In this document: positions 24,801 to 34,509 of the stretch, piece after piece
Layout: every line of letters starts with the position of its first letter
How positions within the stretch are numbered: the stretch's first letter is position 1
Source of the DNA: Sceloporus undulatus
Taxonomy: Eukaryota; Chordata; Lepidosauria; Squamata; Phrynosomatidae
Length of the DNA: 64,000 nt
Assembly: GCF_019175285.1 (NCBI RefSeq)
Contig: NC_056527.1
Location: 119,748,339 to 119,812,338 of the forward strand
Direction: 5' to 3'
Program-made: the position numbers and the translations under genes
The notes under the pieces: generated by a model
What the model was told of the DNA's origin: nothing
Databases searched by the model: none
The model's input: only the letters and a program-made list of their open reading frames with translations

Positions 24801-27432
24801 TGGCCAGAGTCACCATGGGAAGGCTGTGGGCACCCAGGACATGAAGGCCAAAGACCTCACCAAACCCAGCCAGAAGGTCTCCCCAGTGCCTCCTGTGTCC
24901 CCCCCCAAAACGTCCCTGGATCTGTGGCTGACCCACAGAGACACTCGTGGCATGTGCACACTTTCTCCACGGTCACCTCTCAACCCCCTTAATTTCCCTG
25001 GGTTTTCTTAGGCCAGGAATCTCTGAGGGGGGTTTGCCAGCTCCTTTCTTTGAAATAGAGCCTAAAGTGCCTGGTATTTGCTGGTGGTCTCCCATCTATG
25101 GACTGACCAAGGCTGAGCTTCCTTAGCTTCCGAGATCAAACATGCCCTTAGGGGCTTTAGCCAACCAAACTGGCCACCCAGAAGCCAAAGATCCTGAGTA
25201 GGCCTTTCAGTGACCGCCAGAGCCAAGCCAACCTGATTGGGGGCAGCTGGGCAAGAAGTGGTCAGAAGCAGACCCTCCCCACCCTCCCTCCCTCCCTCCC
25301 CTGATGCCCTCCCGGTTTGAACCTCCAGGCCAGGCAGCGTCCTAGTGCTCCACAGGGTCCTCCTGAGGCTGCCCCTCAGTGCCAGAGTTGGGGAGGTGCT
25401 GCAGAGTGTGTCTGTGCAGCTGGTGACAGCCTTATCTGCCAATGTCCAGGAGCAGCCCTGCAGCCTTGCATCCGGTGAGTTCCTGGGAGGCCAGAGGGGG
25501 GACGGGGAAGTGGCTCCGGGTGTGGGAGGTATATCTGTGCGCATGTGCTTACTCGCTCGTGTTTTTGCTGTGGGAGAGGTGCAGCCACGGCCTCCTTCCC
25601 AAAAGGAAGGGGGTTGCTGGGGCATGATGCAACATGGCCTGGTTTCCCCAAGCCCTTTGCACATGCTCAGAGGCATTTCCTGGCCTGTTCTCTCTCAGCT
25701 GCCTGCTGCTTCTTCCCAGAGCAGAGAGGCCATGGCACCCTAATTCCCAGCCGCAGCCCCATTTCAGATTTCCCCAACTCCCTGGAGTGTGGCCCTGATC
25801 CTGCGTCCTTGCCATGAGGCCCATGGGAGGGGCTCCTGGTCCCAAGGAGAGCCACAGGGAGCCTAGAGACCTCCAACCCCACAACCGGTGGGGCCACACT
25901 GACCCTTTCCTGCCCAAAGGGCCTGAGTCAGGTGTCTCTCTTTCCTCAGCAGACCTTTGCTTCGAGGCCTCCTCCATTGAGACGTCTGGGGGGTCCATCG
26001 GAGTCAAGGAGGGAGGTGAGTGATTGTCCCCCCACACCTGTCCCCATGGGATGACCAGCCAACTAGCCCATTTTGCTCCCCTGCTGACCTCTGCTTTGCC
26101 CCTCCAGAAATCTGTGGCCAGTGGGTCCCGCCTGGGTTTGGCCCCTACTTCTCCGGCCACCCCACAGAGAGCGGATTCGAATGCCTCAGCCCATGTGCCG
26201 GCGGCCACCAGGCCCCCCTGGATTGTCACTACGGAGTGTGCAGGGTCCCCCGCCAGGGCCCCCAGTGCCAGTAAGTGAGTGCCCCACAGGCCAGCCCAGG
26301 AAGACCCACTGAGCAGGTGGGGTGAGGGTTAAGGGGTGAAATGTCATTTGCCCAGCTCCCCTGAGGGGTTGCCTGGGGGTTGGAGGGTGTTTCTCTTCAT
26401 CCCCCTCCTGCCCCCCATGCCCCTCTGAGCCACCCAGACCCCTCTTGGACTTTTCCATCTTCTTCCTCGCTGTCACTGCTGACCTTTGGCTGATGCAGGA
26501 GGCTATCTGGTTGCCATTTGGCAGTGGGTCGCCCTGCTTTGGGGCAAGGGCAGGATCCTGGTCCTCCCATCTCCCTCCCCCCATTTCAGCCCTTTTGGAG
26601 ATGAAGGCTGGGTCCTTCAACTGAGAGTATGGGGAGCAGGAGTGTGTTTGCAAAGAGAGCCCCTCATTGCCCCTCTCCCCACTTCTTCCCCCCCCCCCAA
26701 CTGCAGCTGCCCCGAAACACAGGCATCCTGGTTTCTGGGGGATCGGTGCTCCGGGAAGATCAGTAAAGTGGGGCTCAGCATCGGCCTCCCCCTCACCGTC
26801 AGCGTGGCTGTGGCCGTGGCCCTGGCCGTGGTAAGGAGCCCAGTTGCTGGTGGCTCAGGGCAAAGGGCAGGTGGGGAGAAAGTGGGGAGGACTCTGGGGT
26901 GCTGTGCCAAATGGAAGCCGTGGGGGGAGGATGGAGGGCAGAGGGAGTGAGGAGGGGTCTGCGTGCATGCGTGCATGGAACTACAAGGATCACGCTGCTC
27001 CCCAAGTCCCAATTGGAGGCCCCAGCCCCACGGAGCTTGTGCCGGAAAAGCCTTCTTCCATCAATGGGGAAGAGACCTTTTCCCACTGCCCCCTCCCCAG
27101 TGTGGTGAATGTGGCTTAAATGCGGTTGTGGGGAGGGACTGCTGGAGGGCCGAGAAAGGGGGTGGGGGTGGAGGCCCAGGTTGCACACCACCCAGCACTT
27201 GAGAGGGTCCCTTCAGGGCCCCTGTCTTGTCTCACGTTAGGGAAGGGGAAGGTGCCATGACCCCCAACTGGAGAAGGGGCAGACATGGCAGCAAACTGTA
27301 AGGGGTGCCCCTTTCTGCTCCTCTAAGGTAGGAATCCCCTTCTGCCCCCCCCCCACTCCCCAATTCCCCTCCTCAGGGTGTCATCCCTTTTCACCCTCCT
27401 TCTGCCATTCTCAGGTTCTGGCCCGGAAGTGA
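12804..27432 (+). CDS. Compact SEA/EGF transmembrane mucin-like glycoprotein
   Basis: Ten exons join in frame with no stop: 12,804-12,885, 13,116-13,286, 14,233-14,430, 14,884-14,999, 24,122-24,180, 25,329-25,474, 25,953-26,015, 26,108-26,270, 26,707-26,830 and 27,415-27,432, 1,140 nt or 379 residues. Exon 1 is a signal peptide (MGSEARHKASAISASFLLLL). Exon 2 has an EGF module (CLNGGTFDGVKCLCPPYYYG) and a roughly 33-residue Pro/Ser/Thr stalk. Exon 3 has two EGF modules (CQNGGHRNGSQCVCPPGFWG; CQHGGVWAEGACRC). Exons 4-6 form the SEA domain with the GSVLV autoproteolysis site. Exon 8 is a Cys-rich EGF-like module (DCHYGVCRVPRQGPQC). Exon 9 is the membrane helix (GLSIGLPLTVSVAVAVALAV). Exon 10 adds VLARK and a stop. 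The family is MUC3/12/17-like, but the large Ser/Thr repeat and the long tail are absent. Its likely role is an apical surface glycoprotein of epithelia. The exon layout was read by hand and exon 10 is the least secure. Confidence 0.88.
15216..15395 (-). mobile_element. Sauria-type SINE with (TTG)n tail
   Basis: A TTGTTGTTG tail leads into GTGTGCCTTCAAGTCATTTC and TGACTTATGGCGACCC, the reversed BovB-like tail of the SINE copies at 12,232 and 21,226. The tRNA head is degraded or missing. It lies in intron 4 of the compact mucin. Confidence 0.8.
15540..15900 (-). mobile_element. CR1-like LINE fragment
   Basis: Reversed CR1 3'-region words appear in order: CATCTGCTCCAACCCC, GACCACCGCCCTCCAAGGAGG, GTTATCCCTAATCTTTAGGC and CCCCTTGAAGTTTAAAGAGG. 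It is diverged and belongs to an older subfamily than the copy at 44,955. Confidence 0.65.
16014..20252 (-). mobile_element. Near full-length APE-type LINE with 16-bp target duplication
   Basis: A perfect 16-bp direct repeat CCCTTTTAGCAGAGCG flanks the insert at 16,014-16,029 and 20,237-20,252. On the minus strand the 5' end has a small basic ORF (MRSKKVRLIRRLAAQLKLLQ, 20,231-19,878). An endonuclease segment follows (YKMVCLQETWPP, LLLGYNAFSQPA, near 19,143-18,780), then reverse transcriptase (AALMDLTAAFDSMNG; IHADDFVLVS in place of the usual YADD box) near 18,040-17,250. The C-terminal part has CICSQPQAEDTVHYFLICPLY, a Cys/His knuckle. Several stops and frame shifts break it, so it is not active. 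The style recalls Vingi/L2/Jockey-group LINEs; clade assignment is uncertain. It occupies most of intron 4 of the compact mucin, antisense to the gene. Confidence 0.85.
19617..19846. mobile_element. MITE nested in the LINE
   Basis: The element begins TACAGTGGGCTCTTGCCTTAC and holds a C homopolymer and GC-rich stretches with TTTGAATGGG. It interrupts the LINE between its 5' ORF and its endonuclease. The start resembles other lizard mariner-like MITEs, including that at 46,015; the right terminal repeat is decayed so that end is approximate. Confidence 0.55.
20253..21225. other. Intron segment without recognised element
   Basis: A (GAT)n run occurs near 20,335-20,350. The rest may be old repeat sequence, but no family was recognised. 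Confidence 0.4.
21226..21462 (+). mobile_element. Sauria-type SINE, near full length
   Basis: The head GTGGTGTAGTGGTTTGAGTG, the body ACCTTGGGCAAGACTCATGC and TTGCCAAGAAAACCCCGTGA, and the tail AGGGTCGCCATAATTTGGGA then CTTGAAGGTACACAA match the copy at 12,232. Confidence 0.85.
21810..22480 (-). mobile_element. RTE/BovB-like LINE fragment
   Basis: The left part holds the reversed RTE 3' words (GACTTATGGGGACCCATGAA, CCACCAAGTCACTCCATCAT, AAAGTACGACAGCCTCAGTT). The right part, from about 22,140, holds reversed endonuclease-region words (TAGTCTATTTTATTTCTACA, GGCCATCAGGCGATG, GGCCAAATTTTCCTACAGTC). The two parts are not adjacent in a full element, so there is an internal deletion. BovB-type RTEs are common in squamates. 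Confidence 0.75.
23278..23878. mobile_element. hAT-like element with GC-rich core
   Basis: The right end TATGGCAACCCTA matches that of the element at 4,103-4,548. A degraded left end (GGGGTGCCATAG) lies at about 23,279. The interior holds an 81-bp palindrome followed by a GC-rich core. It lies about 250 bp upstream of compact-mucin exon 5. Confidence 0.6.
23309..23389. repeat. 81-bp near-perfect palindrome
   Basis: Arms of about 37 nt built from AAATGTAGGACAAAATTTTC and CAAATGTAGGACACA are mirrored as TGTGTCCTACATTTG and GAAAATTTTGTCCTACATTT, with a spacer of a few bases. The arms could extrude as a cruciform or hairpin. Confidence 0.9.
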
Positions 27433-27884
27433 GCCCTTCCTCCTTCTTCCTGGTGGCTCTGCGGATGAAGATGGCTTGGAAGCTGGGTGGCTTCCGCAGC
27501 TGAACATAAAGGAGGAGAGAACCCAGTGTTTGCAAAAAGAGACATAAAAGGATGGACACCAGGTGGCCAAGTGGACAGATGGCCTTCCGCTGGGGAGCCT
27601 GGAATGGCCGGAGCACAGGAGTAGCATGGCTGACAACCACAGTGGCCTTTGGACTCCATCCACAGAGGTCATGCTCTCCACCCCTCCAGCCCATTCCCTC
27701 AGGCAATTGAGGGAACCCCCTCAGGGGGAGATTCCCTTTGCCTGATGCTCTTTCTGTCTATGCTGCCATGCCACCCCCCCGCCCCTGCCCCCAGTTGCCT
27801 CCTCCTGAGCCTCTTCGGCCTGAGTGTCGCTCCTCAATGGACCATCTGCTGTGGACATATCTCCTTGGGACATGGTCCTGGGGT
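27433..27884. other. Likely 3' untranslated region of the compact mucin
   Basis: This follows the stop at 27,430-27,432. No clear AATAAA was found before the SINE at 27,885; the first one lies inside the inserted repeats near 28,050, so the transcript end is unknown. Confidence 0.35.
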
Positions 27885-28402
27885 GACCTGGTGGCACAGT
27901 GGTTAAATGCCAGTCCTGCATCCATTCGCAGCCACAAGGTTGTCTGATCCCAGCCAGGGCTCCAGGGTCCACTTAGTCTTCCATCCTTCCGTAGGTTGCT
28001 AAACTGAGTCCCCCATGCTTACACCAGGGGTGGAACCCTTTGAGCCAAAAAAATAAATCATTAAATAACAAATGTAGGACAAAATTTTCAAATGGAGGGC
28101 ACTTTTTAAATAAAAAATAGGGACACGCGAAAAATTTTTGATTTTTTAAAATGTTAAGATAAATGCTCTGAGGCTTCTATAGACAATTGCCCCCCCATGC
28201 CCCTCGCGCGAGATGCCAAAGGCCCCGGCGGCAATCGGCGGCAGGACTGGGCTGGGGCCGGTCCCAAGGCCTCGCTGGGCTGCATCCGGCCCGTGGGCCA
28301 CAGGTTGCCTACCCCTGGCTTACACATTGTAAACCACTCAAGGAGTGCTTAAGTGCACTAACAACAGTATAAAAGTGTACTTGCTATTGCTATTGTTGCC
28401 TA
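27885..28402 (+). mobile_element. tRNA-derived SINE with L2-like tail, split by a hAT MITE
   Basis: The left part (27,885-28,024) has a tRNA-like head (CTGGTGGCACAGTGGTTAAATG) and CCAGCCAGGGCTCCAGGGTC. The right part (28,318-28,402) has CATTGTAAACCACTCAAGG and ends TGCTATTGCTATTG. A second, unsplit copy lies at 33,228-33,436, which confirms that the two parts belong together. Confidence 0.85.
28025..28317. mobile_element. hAT MITE with perfect 8-bp target duplication
   Basis: The insert starts CAGGGGTGGAACCCTTTG and ends GGTTGCCTACCCCTG. The perfect duplication GCTTACAC lies at 28,017-28,024 and 28,318-28,325. The right end (CCGGCCCGTGGGCCACAGG) resembles Charlie-type hAT ends. The interior carries the ATGTAGGACAAAATTTTC word of the 23,309 palindrome. 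Confidence 0.9.
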
Positions 28403-29339
28403 TCATCCTAAATTGTGTGTGTGTGTGTGTGTCATTAAATGCCAAGGGGACCCTTCCACAGAGACACACACAGTTGTGCTGGGAGTCCTCCCTGCAAGAG
28501 GGGCTCTGCCTTGAGGAGGTTCCGCATGGGGTCCCTCCCTCCCCCCTCTTCTCTGGGGGTCCCTCAAGAAACAGGCCCCTCCTGGCTCAGCCTTTAGCAG
28601 GGCAGGCAAACAACCCTTCCGCTCACACAGTCCACAGGCCTTCAGCCACTTTTCTGACCAGTGTGTGTGTGCGCGCACTTGCACATGCATGTATGCATGC
28701 GCTACACAAAAGCAAGCCAGAGACCCCACCCTTGTCCTCAAATTTGTCTCTTTCAAAATCTTGCAAAGGGTTACAAAGTATGGAAAACCAGGGGCTGAGC
28801 TGGGATAGAATTAAACTGCCCTTTGACCCCTCCCCATCAAAAGAGGGCAAGGTTGGGTTCAGCCCCAGCCCCCCACATACTGCTGGAAAGAGGGGGCAGA
28901 GATGACCCTTCCCTGCAAGAGATCTGTTAAGCCCCAGCCCTTCTAGGTAGGCATAGCTATTGCCATTTAGGGGATATTGGGGGGGGGGGGAGACCCTTCG
29001 TTCCACCAGCAGCTGCTTTGACCCTCCTGGGTCCAGTTGTACTAGCAAGTCTCCTTGGCAGGGAGGCCGCTCAGCCTCTGAGGGGCAGCTGGAGAGCCAG
29101 GGCTCGCCCCCCCCCCCCCCCCGGCTGCCCCCCGGCCGGCTCTGGGTGGCTCTTTCCCGGCCTCTTCCTGGAAGGCGCAGAGTGGCCTTCTTCAGCCTTG
29201 TCCCAGAGATGGCAAGTCAGAAAGAAAGGCAGCTCTATTTGTACCCCGCTTTTTGTAACACTCAAAGCGGCTGAAAACATGTAAAGCCAGACAAGAAGAT
29301 ACACAAGGCCCCCCCTTCCTTAAATGTTGGACAACGATT
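28403..29339. other. Spacer upstream of TRIM56
   Basis: A (TG)n microsatellite lies at 28,415-28,432 and C and G homopolymers occur near 28,981 and 29,106. A short reversed LINE/SINE tail (GTACCCCGCTTTTTGTAACA) lies near 29,240. No exon was recognised. Confidence 0.45.
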
Positions 29340-30080
29340 AAGCCAGTCTTTGCCCGGGAGGAGATGGGAGCGGAGCCGGACTGGAGGGGAGGGAGGGGTG
29401 GGCTTCACCGCCCTGGGACACAATGGTTGGCCCTTTCGGCCCCTGCCCCGGACAGGAGGACAGCCTCCCTCCGCCTGGCCTCCCTCGCGGGGTTGGCGTT
29501 GGCGGCGGAAGCGGAGGAGCCTCCAAAGCCCAAGGGAGACCCCTCCCTCCCTCCCTCGCTCTCCCTGGAAGGGGGCCCCAGAGAGAGCGGGGAGCGAGAG
29601 GGCCAGGCCCCCGGGGAAGGAAGGAAGGAAGGAAGGAAGGAGGAAAGGCGGCCAGTTTCGCTTTCGGTTCCGCTGACTCTCTGCCGCGGAAGGAGGCGGA
29701 GGACGGAGGGGAACCCAGAAGAGGAGGAAGAAGGGCCCCCGCCGGACAGAGGTCAGGGGTCCCAGCCCTCCGGCCAGCACAAACGAAGGAAGGAAAAAGG
29801 CAGGTGGACTTCGGCCGGACCCCCCCCCCGAGACCCAGGCAGGGAAAGCAGAGACCCCCCGACAGACTCCCCCCCGAGCAGGGGCCCAAGTCGAGACCCC
29901 CCCCCCGCGGAAACTGGGGAGCCCCCTTCCCCCCTCCCAAACCATAATCCACCAGACGGGGGGAGCCTCGCCCCTGGGATTGGTAAGGACCCCCCCTCTT
30001 TGGAAGAAGCCACGGCCATCGGGGGGGGGACCCGACTGGAGCCCCCAGCGGCCTAGAGGCAAGAATGGATTCCCAAATAA
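29340..30080 (+). promoter_or_regulatory. GC-rich, CpG-rich block, candidate TRIM56 promoter and 5' exon
   Basis: The stretch is very GC-rich, with many CpG and long purine runs (GGAAGGAAGGAAGG near 29,620), and open frames on both strands. It lies about 0.4 to 1.1 kb upstream of the TRIM56 coding exon, where a noncoding first exon is expected because the family keeps its coding sequence in one later exon. No TATA box was noted. Confidence 0.45.
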
Positions 30081-30149
30081 GCCCCCCAAGAGGGATTCCT
30101 GGAAGCCCAAGAGTCCGCCTGCGGCCTGCCCTATTCTGCCCCCCCCCCC

Positions 30150-30330
30150 CGTAATGGTCGCTGCCTTCACGTCGTTCCTGACTCATGGCAGCCTAAGGAG
30201 AGTCCATCCGGGGGCTTTCTCTTGCCAGAGAGTGTGACTTGCCAAGGTCATCCAGTGGGCATCCCAATCTTGGTCTCCAGAATGTCAGTGCAAAGCTCAG
30301 GCCGCTGTGCCAGGCAGATGGCAACCTCCC
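30150..30330 (-). mobile_element. Sauria-type SINE
   Basis: Reversed tail words GCTGCCTTCACGTCGTTCCTGAC and GAGAGTGTGACTTGCCAAGG, then CAGTGGGC and TTGGTCTCC, follow the family order. The copy is diverged and lies just upstream of the TRIM56 coding exon. Confidence 0.75.
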
Positions 30331-30502
30331 CCCCCCCACACACACACACGAGGCGTAACCCCCTCCTTAGGTTTCAGAGGGGACTGTGTGCGAGGGGCAA
30401 CCAGTGCCCCTGACTCATCCTTTCCTCCTCTGTCTCCCGCAGGACGCTGGACACTGCTTACTCTGGGCACAGCGCCCCCTTTGCTCACAGTTCCCCAGCA
30501 GC

Positions 30503-32647
30503 ATGGCTGGCGCCAGCGGACCCTCCGCATCCGCCGCCTCCTCCTGCTCTCAGAGGCCCTGGCCAGCGGCTTCCTGACCTGCCCCATCTGCCTGGAGCGC
30601 CTCTCCCGGCCAAAGATCCTGCCCTGCCTCCACACTTACTGCTACGGATGCCTCGAGGGACTGGGTGGCCGGTCAGCGCCGGGAGGAGAACGAGGAGAGT
30701 CAGGAGGAGAAGTGGCCAAGGCGCAGGAGCTGCTCTGCCCCAGTGCCGCCCGGGTCACCCTCCCGGCCGCAGGGGTGGGTGGCCTCAAGACCAACTTCTT
30801 CTCAATGGTCTCCTTGACCTCGTCCGCCTGCAGGGAAGGCACCCCCAACCTGCACTTTGTGCCCACTCATCGGCCAGGAGGCCGCCCAGCCTGCTGCCTC
30901 ACGTTGCCTGGACTGTGCGGATGACATGTGTCGGTCGTGCGCCCGCGGCCACCGCTGCTCCCGGCTAACCCACACGCACGGTGGTGATATGGGAGGGCTA
31001 CCTCTCGGGCCGCTACGACCAGGAGATCCGGGAGCGCCAGGCTGCCCAGTGCAAGGAGCACCCAGGGGGAAGCGCTGCGGTTCTTCTGCACCCCCTGTGC
31101 AGCCCCCCTTTGCCGGGAGTGCCGCCTCGGCCCACACCTGCAGCATCCGTGCCGGCCTTGGCCGAAGCAGCCGAGGAGAGCCGCCCAGGTCGAAGGGCTC
31201 TTGGTGGGTGGAAGAGCGGTGGGACGCCTGGCCCAGAGGAGGGCCAGCCTGGAGGCAGCAGCGGAGGCGCTGGAGGCGCGTCAGGCCAGGATCCGGGCCC
31301 AGGTGGAGCAGGCCTGCGCTCAGGCGTGGAGCGGCTGGCTGGTCCACCAGAAGGAGGTGCTGGCCCGGCTTCGGACTTCATGGAGGAGCGGAGGAAGGCC
31401 TGGGCAGCGCGCAGTCGGAGCTGGAGCTGCAGGAGCAGGTGGCATCCAGCATGGCGACTTTGCCCGGAGGGTCTTGATCCTGGGCGGGAGGCAAAAGTCC
31501 TCTCCCTGGAGCAGATGATCTCAGAGCGGCTGAAAGGGCTGCAGGGGGGCTTCTCCTGGGAACCTCCAAGCCCCCGGCTGCCCCGGCTGGAGATCCAACC
31601 GGAGCTGGAGGGCAGCCATAACCCCTTCTGCCTGGAATCCTGGAGGCAAAAGAGGAGAGGAGGAGGAGAGGAGGAAGGACAGGAGAAGAGGAGGCCAGCA
31701 GATCAGCAAAGAAGAGAAGGAAGAAGAAGCCACAGCAGCAGCAGGCCCAGAGCGGGGAAGAGGGCCTCAGGACCCCTGCCAAGAGAAGCTCCCCAGCGAA
31801 CAGACTGCCCCCCCCTACAAGGAAGCCACCGCACCCCTCCTGCCCCTGATGCCCCCCCAGCTCGCCCCAGGCCCCTCTTCTCCTGCAGCTTCTGGGTGAA
31901 GATCCCCACAGACAAGCGGCGGCCCCAGGTGACCGGCCTCTGCCCCTTTGGCTCTGGGAGCTGCTGGTGGCCGACGAAACAGAACCGGCGGCTGAAGCGC
32001 TTTTCCTTCAAGGGGGGAGTTTAAGGGGGACTGTGCCGGTGCCTGGAGACGTGGCCCCCTTCAGCGTGGCTGCCCTGGGCACCAAAGTGGCCTTCACGGC
32101 TGGTTAGAGCTCTACCTCCTGGATGGGAAGGGCGGCCTGGCTGGAAGAAGGCCCTCCAGAGGGGGCAGGCGAGCCATGCTGTGGTATCTGTGGGGGGCGA
32201 CCCGCCTGGCGGTGGAGCGTGGCCGGACACTGGAAGTCTATGATCTGGGAGGGCGCTGGTGGAGAAGGTCTGGCCAGAGGGCACAGCTGAGCGCTGCCTG
32301 GTCTTCCTAGCTGGGCGCAAGGGGGCTTTGCAGGGTCTGACTGGTACCGACGGCGTGGTGCTCTTCACGGAGATCGGGAAATGGTGACCGAGTGCCGGGA
32401 GGAGAAGCTGGGGGGGTGCCATCCGGGGCCGTGTGTGCTGACCCCTGGGCATTGTCTATGTGGTCTTGCGGGAGCTGAATAAGGTGGTGGCACTTTCTCC
32501 GGCTGGGAGAGGTGCTGGGGACCTTCCTGGCAGCTGAAAATGGCATTGACCGGCCCCGGGTGGCCACTGTGCCAGGGAAGGGCGCTTTGTGGTGGCCCGA
32601 GCAATGGGACCATCCATGTCTTTAAGATTAGGTATCAGGGCAAGTGA
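30503..32647 (+). CDS. TRIM56: TRIM56 E3 ubiquitin ligase, reading frame broken
   Basis: A single coding exon follows an acceptor at 30,442. The start MAGASGPSAS shifts into SEALASGFLTCPICLERL, the first half of the RING finger (CPICLE, CLHTYCYGCL), and LCPQCR completes it. B-box pieces follow: RCLDCADDMCRSCARGHRCS and then EALRFF and LCRECRLGPHLQHPC. A coiled-coil region (ASLEAAAEALEARQARIRAQ) and an acidic/basic linker precede the C-terminal propeller-like part (IPTDKRRPQVTGLCPFG). The end reads IRYQGK and a stop at 32,645-32,647. Total length of about 714 codons compares with 755 in human. At least eight single-base shifts are needed to follow the family. TRIM56 is a cytosolic antiviral ligase that acts in STING/TLR3 signalling. 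The many shifts could be sequence errors in GC-rich DNA or true loss; the even conservation along the whole length favours errors. Confidence 0.92.
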
Positions 32648-33227
32648 ACCAGTGGGTGCAGCACAGAATGCTGGGGGGGGGAGAGAAAGGGGTTGTTTGG
32701 GAGGGGAACCATGAGAGTGGACATTGGCCAAAGTGTGTGTTTGGGGAGGTTGGATTTGTTGTGTTGAGCCCTAAGGAAGGGAGGGAGGCTGAATACATCA
32801 AGGGTAAGGAGGGGGCAATGCTTGCTGCCTTTCCTCTTCAGATGCCCCTCAGGTCTGCCCCCCCCCCCGCAGCTAACAACCCCTCCAGAGAAATTGCTAA
32901 GATCAGGACAGTTTGAGGATAGAGGGCCACCCTTATTCCCCGAAAACCTTTATGGGCAGGACACAATAGTTCCTTGCTTTTTGTCTTTTTGGGTAGTGAT
33001 GGTTTGTGAGGGGAGGGGGGCGATGGGAGGTGAAAGAGGAATTCGCAAGAGTTCGCATCCAGCAAACACTTGAATCCACCGGGTTCAAATTTCCTGGCAA
33101 TTTAGGCCCAAGTCCAGGGGAGAGTAACACAAAGCCTTCCTGCTGGGATGGGACCCTTCCTCACCCCAAACCCACCCACCCCTTTTGACTGCAATGAAAG
33201 CTGGCCCTCAGACTCCTGCCCCCGCTG
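32648..33227. other. Likely TRIM56 3' untranslated region and spacer
   Basis: No exon or repeat family was recognised between the TRIM56 stop and the next SINE. Confidence 0.35.
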
Positions 33228-33436
33228 TGGGATCCCTGGTGGGGCAGGGGGCAAATGCCTTGTGAGTTCAATGCCAGCCAGGACTCCAGGGCCAACTCAG
33301 CCTGGCATTCTTCTGAGGTCGCTAAAATAAAGACCCAGCTTATTGGCGACAATTAACTAACCCATTGTAAACCACTTAGGAAGTGCTCAAGTGCACAGAT
33401 AAGCAGTAGAGAAATGTATTTGCTATTGCTATTGTG
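33228..33436 (+). mobile_element. tRNA-derived SINE with L2-like tail
   Basis: This is the same family as 27,885-28,402, here unsplit: GGTGGGGCAGGGGGCAAATG, CCAGCCAGGACTCCAGGG, CCATTGTAAACCACTTAGG and the end TGCTATTGCTATTG. Confidence 0.85.
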
Positions 33437-34164
33437 AGTGGGCGTCGTTCCCTCTGTGGGCAGCAGAGGGCAGAGAGGAGCAAGGCCTTCTTCACCTGAT
33501 GGGACCCAAGGAAAGGGGGCTGGAGGAGGGGGTTCTGGCTGCTTCTCTCCCCTCCCCCCAGCCTTTATTTGGCTCTCTTGGAAGAGGAGGCAATGCTTCT
33601 GGAGCTCCCAAGACAGTAGGACAGAGAAAGGGGTGCCTTGCAGTGTAAAATGGGCACCTGAGCAAAGCCCTCTGAGGTGGGGCAGAGATTTCTGGGGGCA
33701 AACCCTTCTCTCTCTGTGTAACTGCAGCACAAAACTCCAGGGTTGGCCTGGTGGAATCAGAGCCTTTCCCTCTTTTGGGGCTCCCTTGTCATGGGGAGAT
33801 GTGGTGCCAGGGAAAGGGGTCCCTTCCCTGCCCATCCCTGCACTCCTTGGGGCCTGGCCAGGTCTTTGCAGGGCTCCTGGGTTCTGTCCAGGTTTGAAAC
33901 AACTGTTGCCATGTGCCAGTTTCTGGTTGCCAAATACTACGTGGCACAGCAGAGTGAGTGTGTGTGAGAGAGATAGCGAAATGAACAACTAAAAATTTGG
34001 GAGCTGGTCTACACAATGAACCTGGCACTCCAGCCTTCGCCTGCTGCGCTTGGGAGGAACCAAGGCAAATCTCACTGAGGAGCCTCACCTGTCTCCCATT
34101 TCGGCTTTTTGCAAATCATTTGAGACAGATAATTGCTTTGTTGCTGTAATTTCCTGACAGCATT

Positions 34165-34290
34165 GAATGTAATACTACAACTGGAAGGCCATCTGTCAAT
34201 GGGGATGCTTTGATTGTGATTTCCTGCATGGCAGAATGGGGTTGGACTGGATGGCCCTTGCGGTCTCTTCCAACTCTATGGTTCTATGGA
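34165..34290 (+). mobile_element. CR1 LINE 3' end
   Basis: CATCTGTCAATGGGGATGC, TTTGATTGTGATTTCCTGC, GGTTGGACTGGATGGCCC and TCTTCCAACTCTATGGTTC reproduce the CR1 3' terminus in plus orientation. Confidence 0.9.
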
Positions 34291-34509
34291 CTCTTGTTTG
34301 TTCTCCATCACCCTCTTTTTGTAACACACACACACAGAGAGACATTTTCATTGCTGCACACAAGGAGAATTGGGTCCAGACTGGAATAAATGTGGTTCGT
34401 GAAGCTGCTTCTCCAGTTCTGAGATTTTGTACCCCATGAAGGTTTCCTTTCCTCTGGCATGAGTGGCAGAGGGCAGCAAAAGAGGACACCCACCAGGCTC
34501 TTCCCAGGG

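Noticed and set aside
29262-30186. Long open frames of about 300 codons on the minus strand
   Set aside because: They lie in a very GC-rich block where both strands are open, have low-complexity Gly/Pro/Arg content and match no family I know. The block is better explained as a CpG-rich promoter and 5' exon region.
26831-30440. Longer cytoplasmic-tail exons for the compact mucin
   Set aside because: No block resembling the KYRLSQLYKW or RPQV parts of MUC17-type tails was found; the in-phase five-codon exon at 27,415 is the simplest ending.
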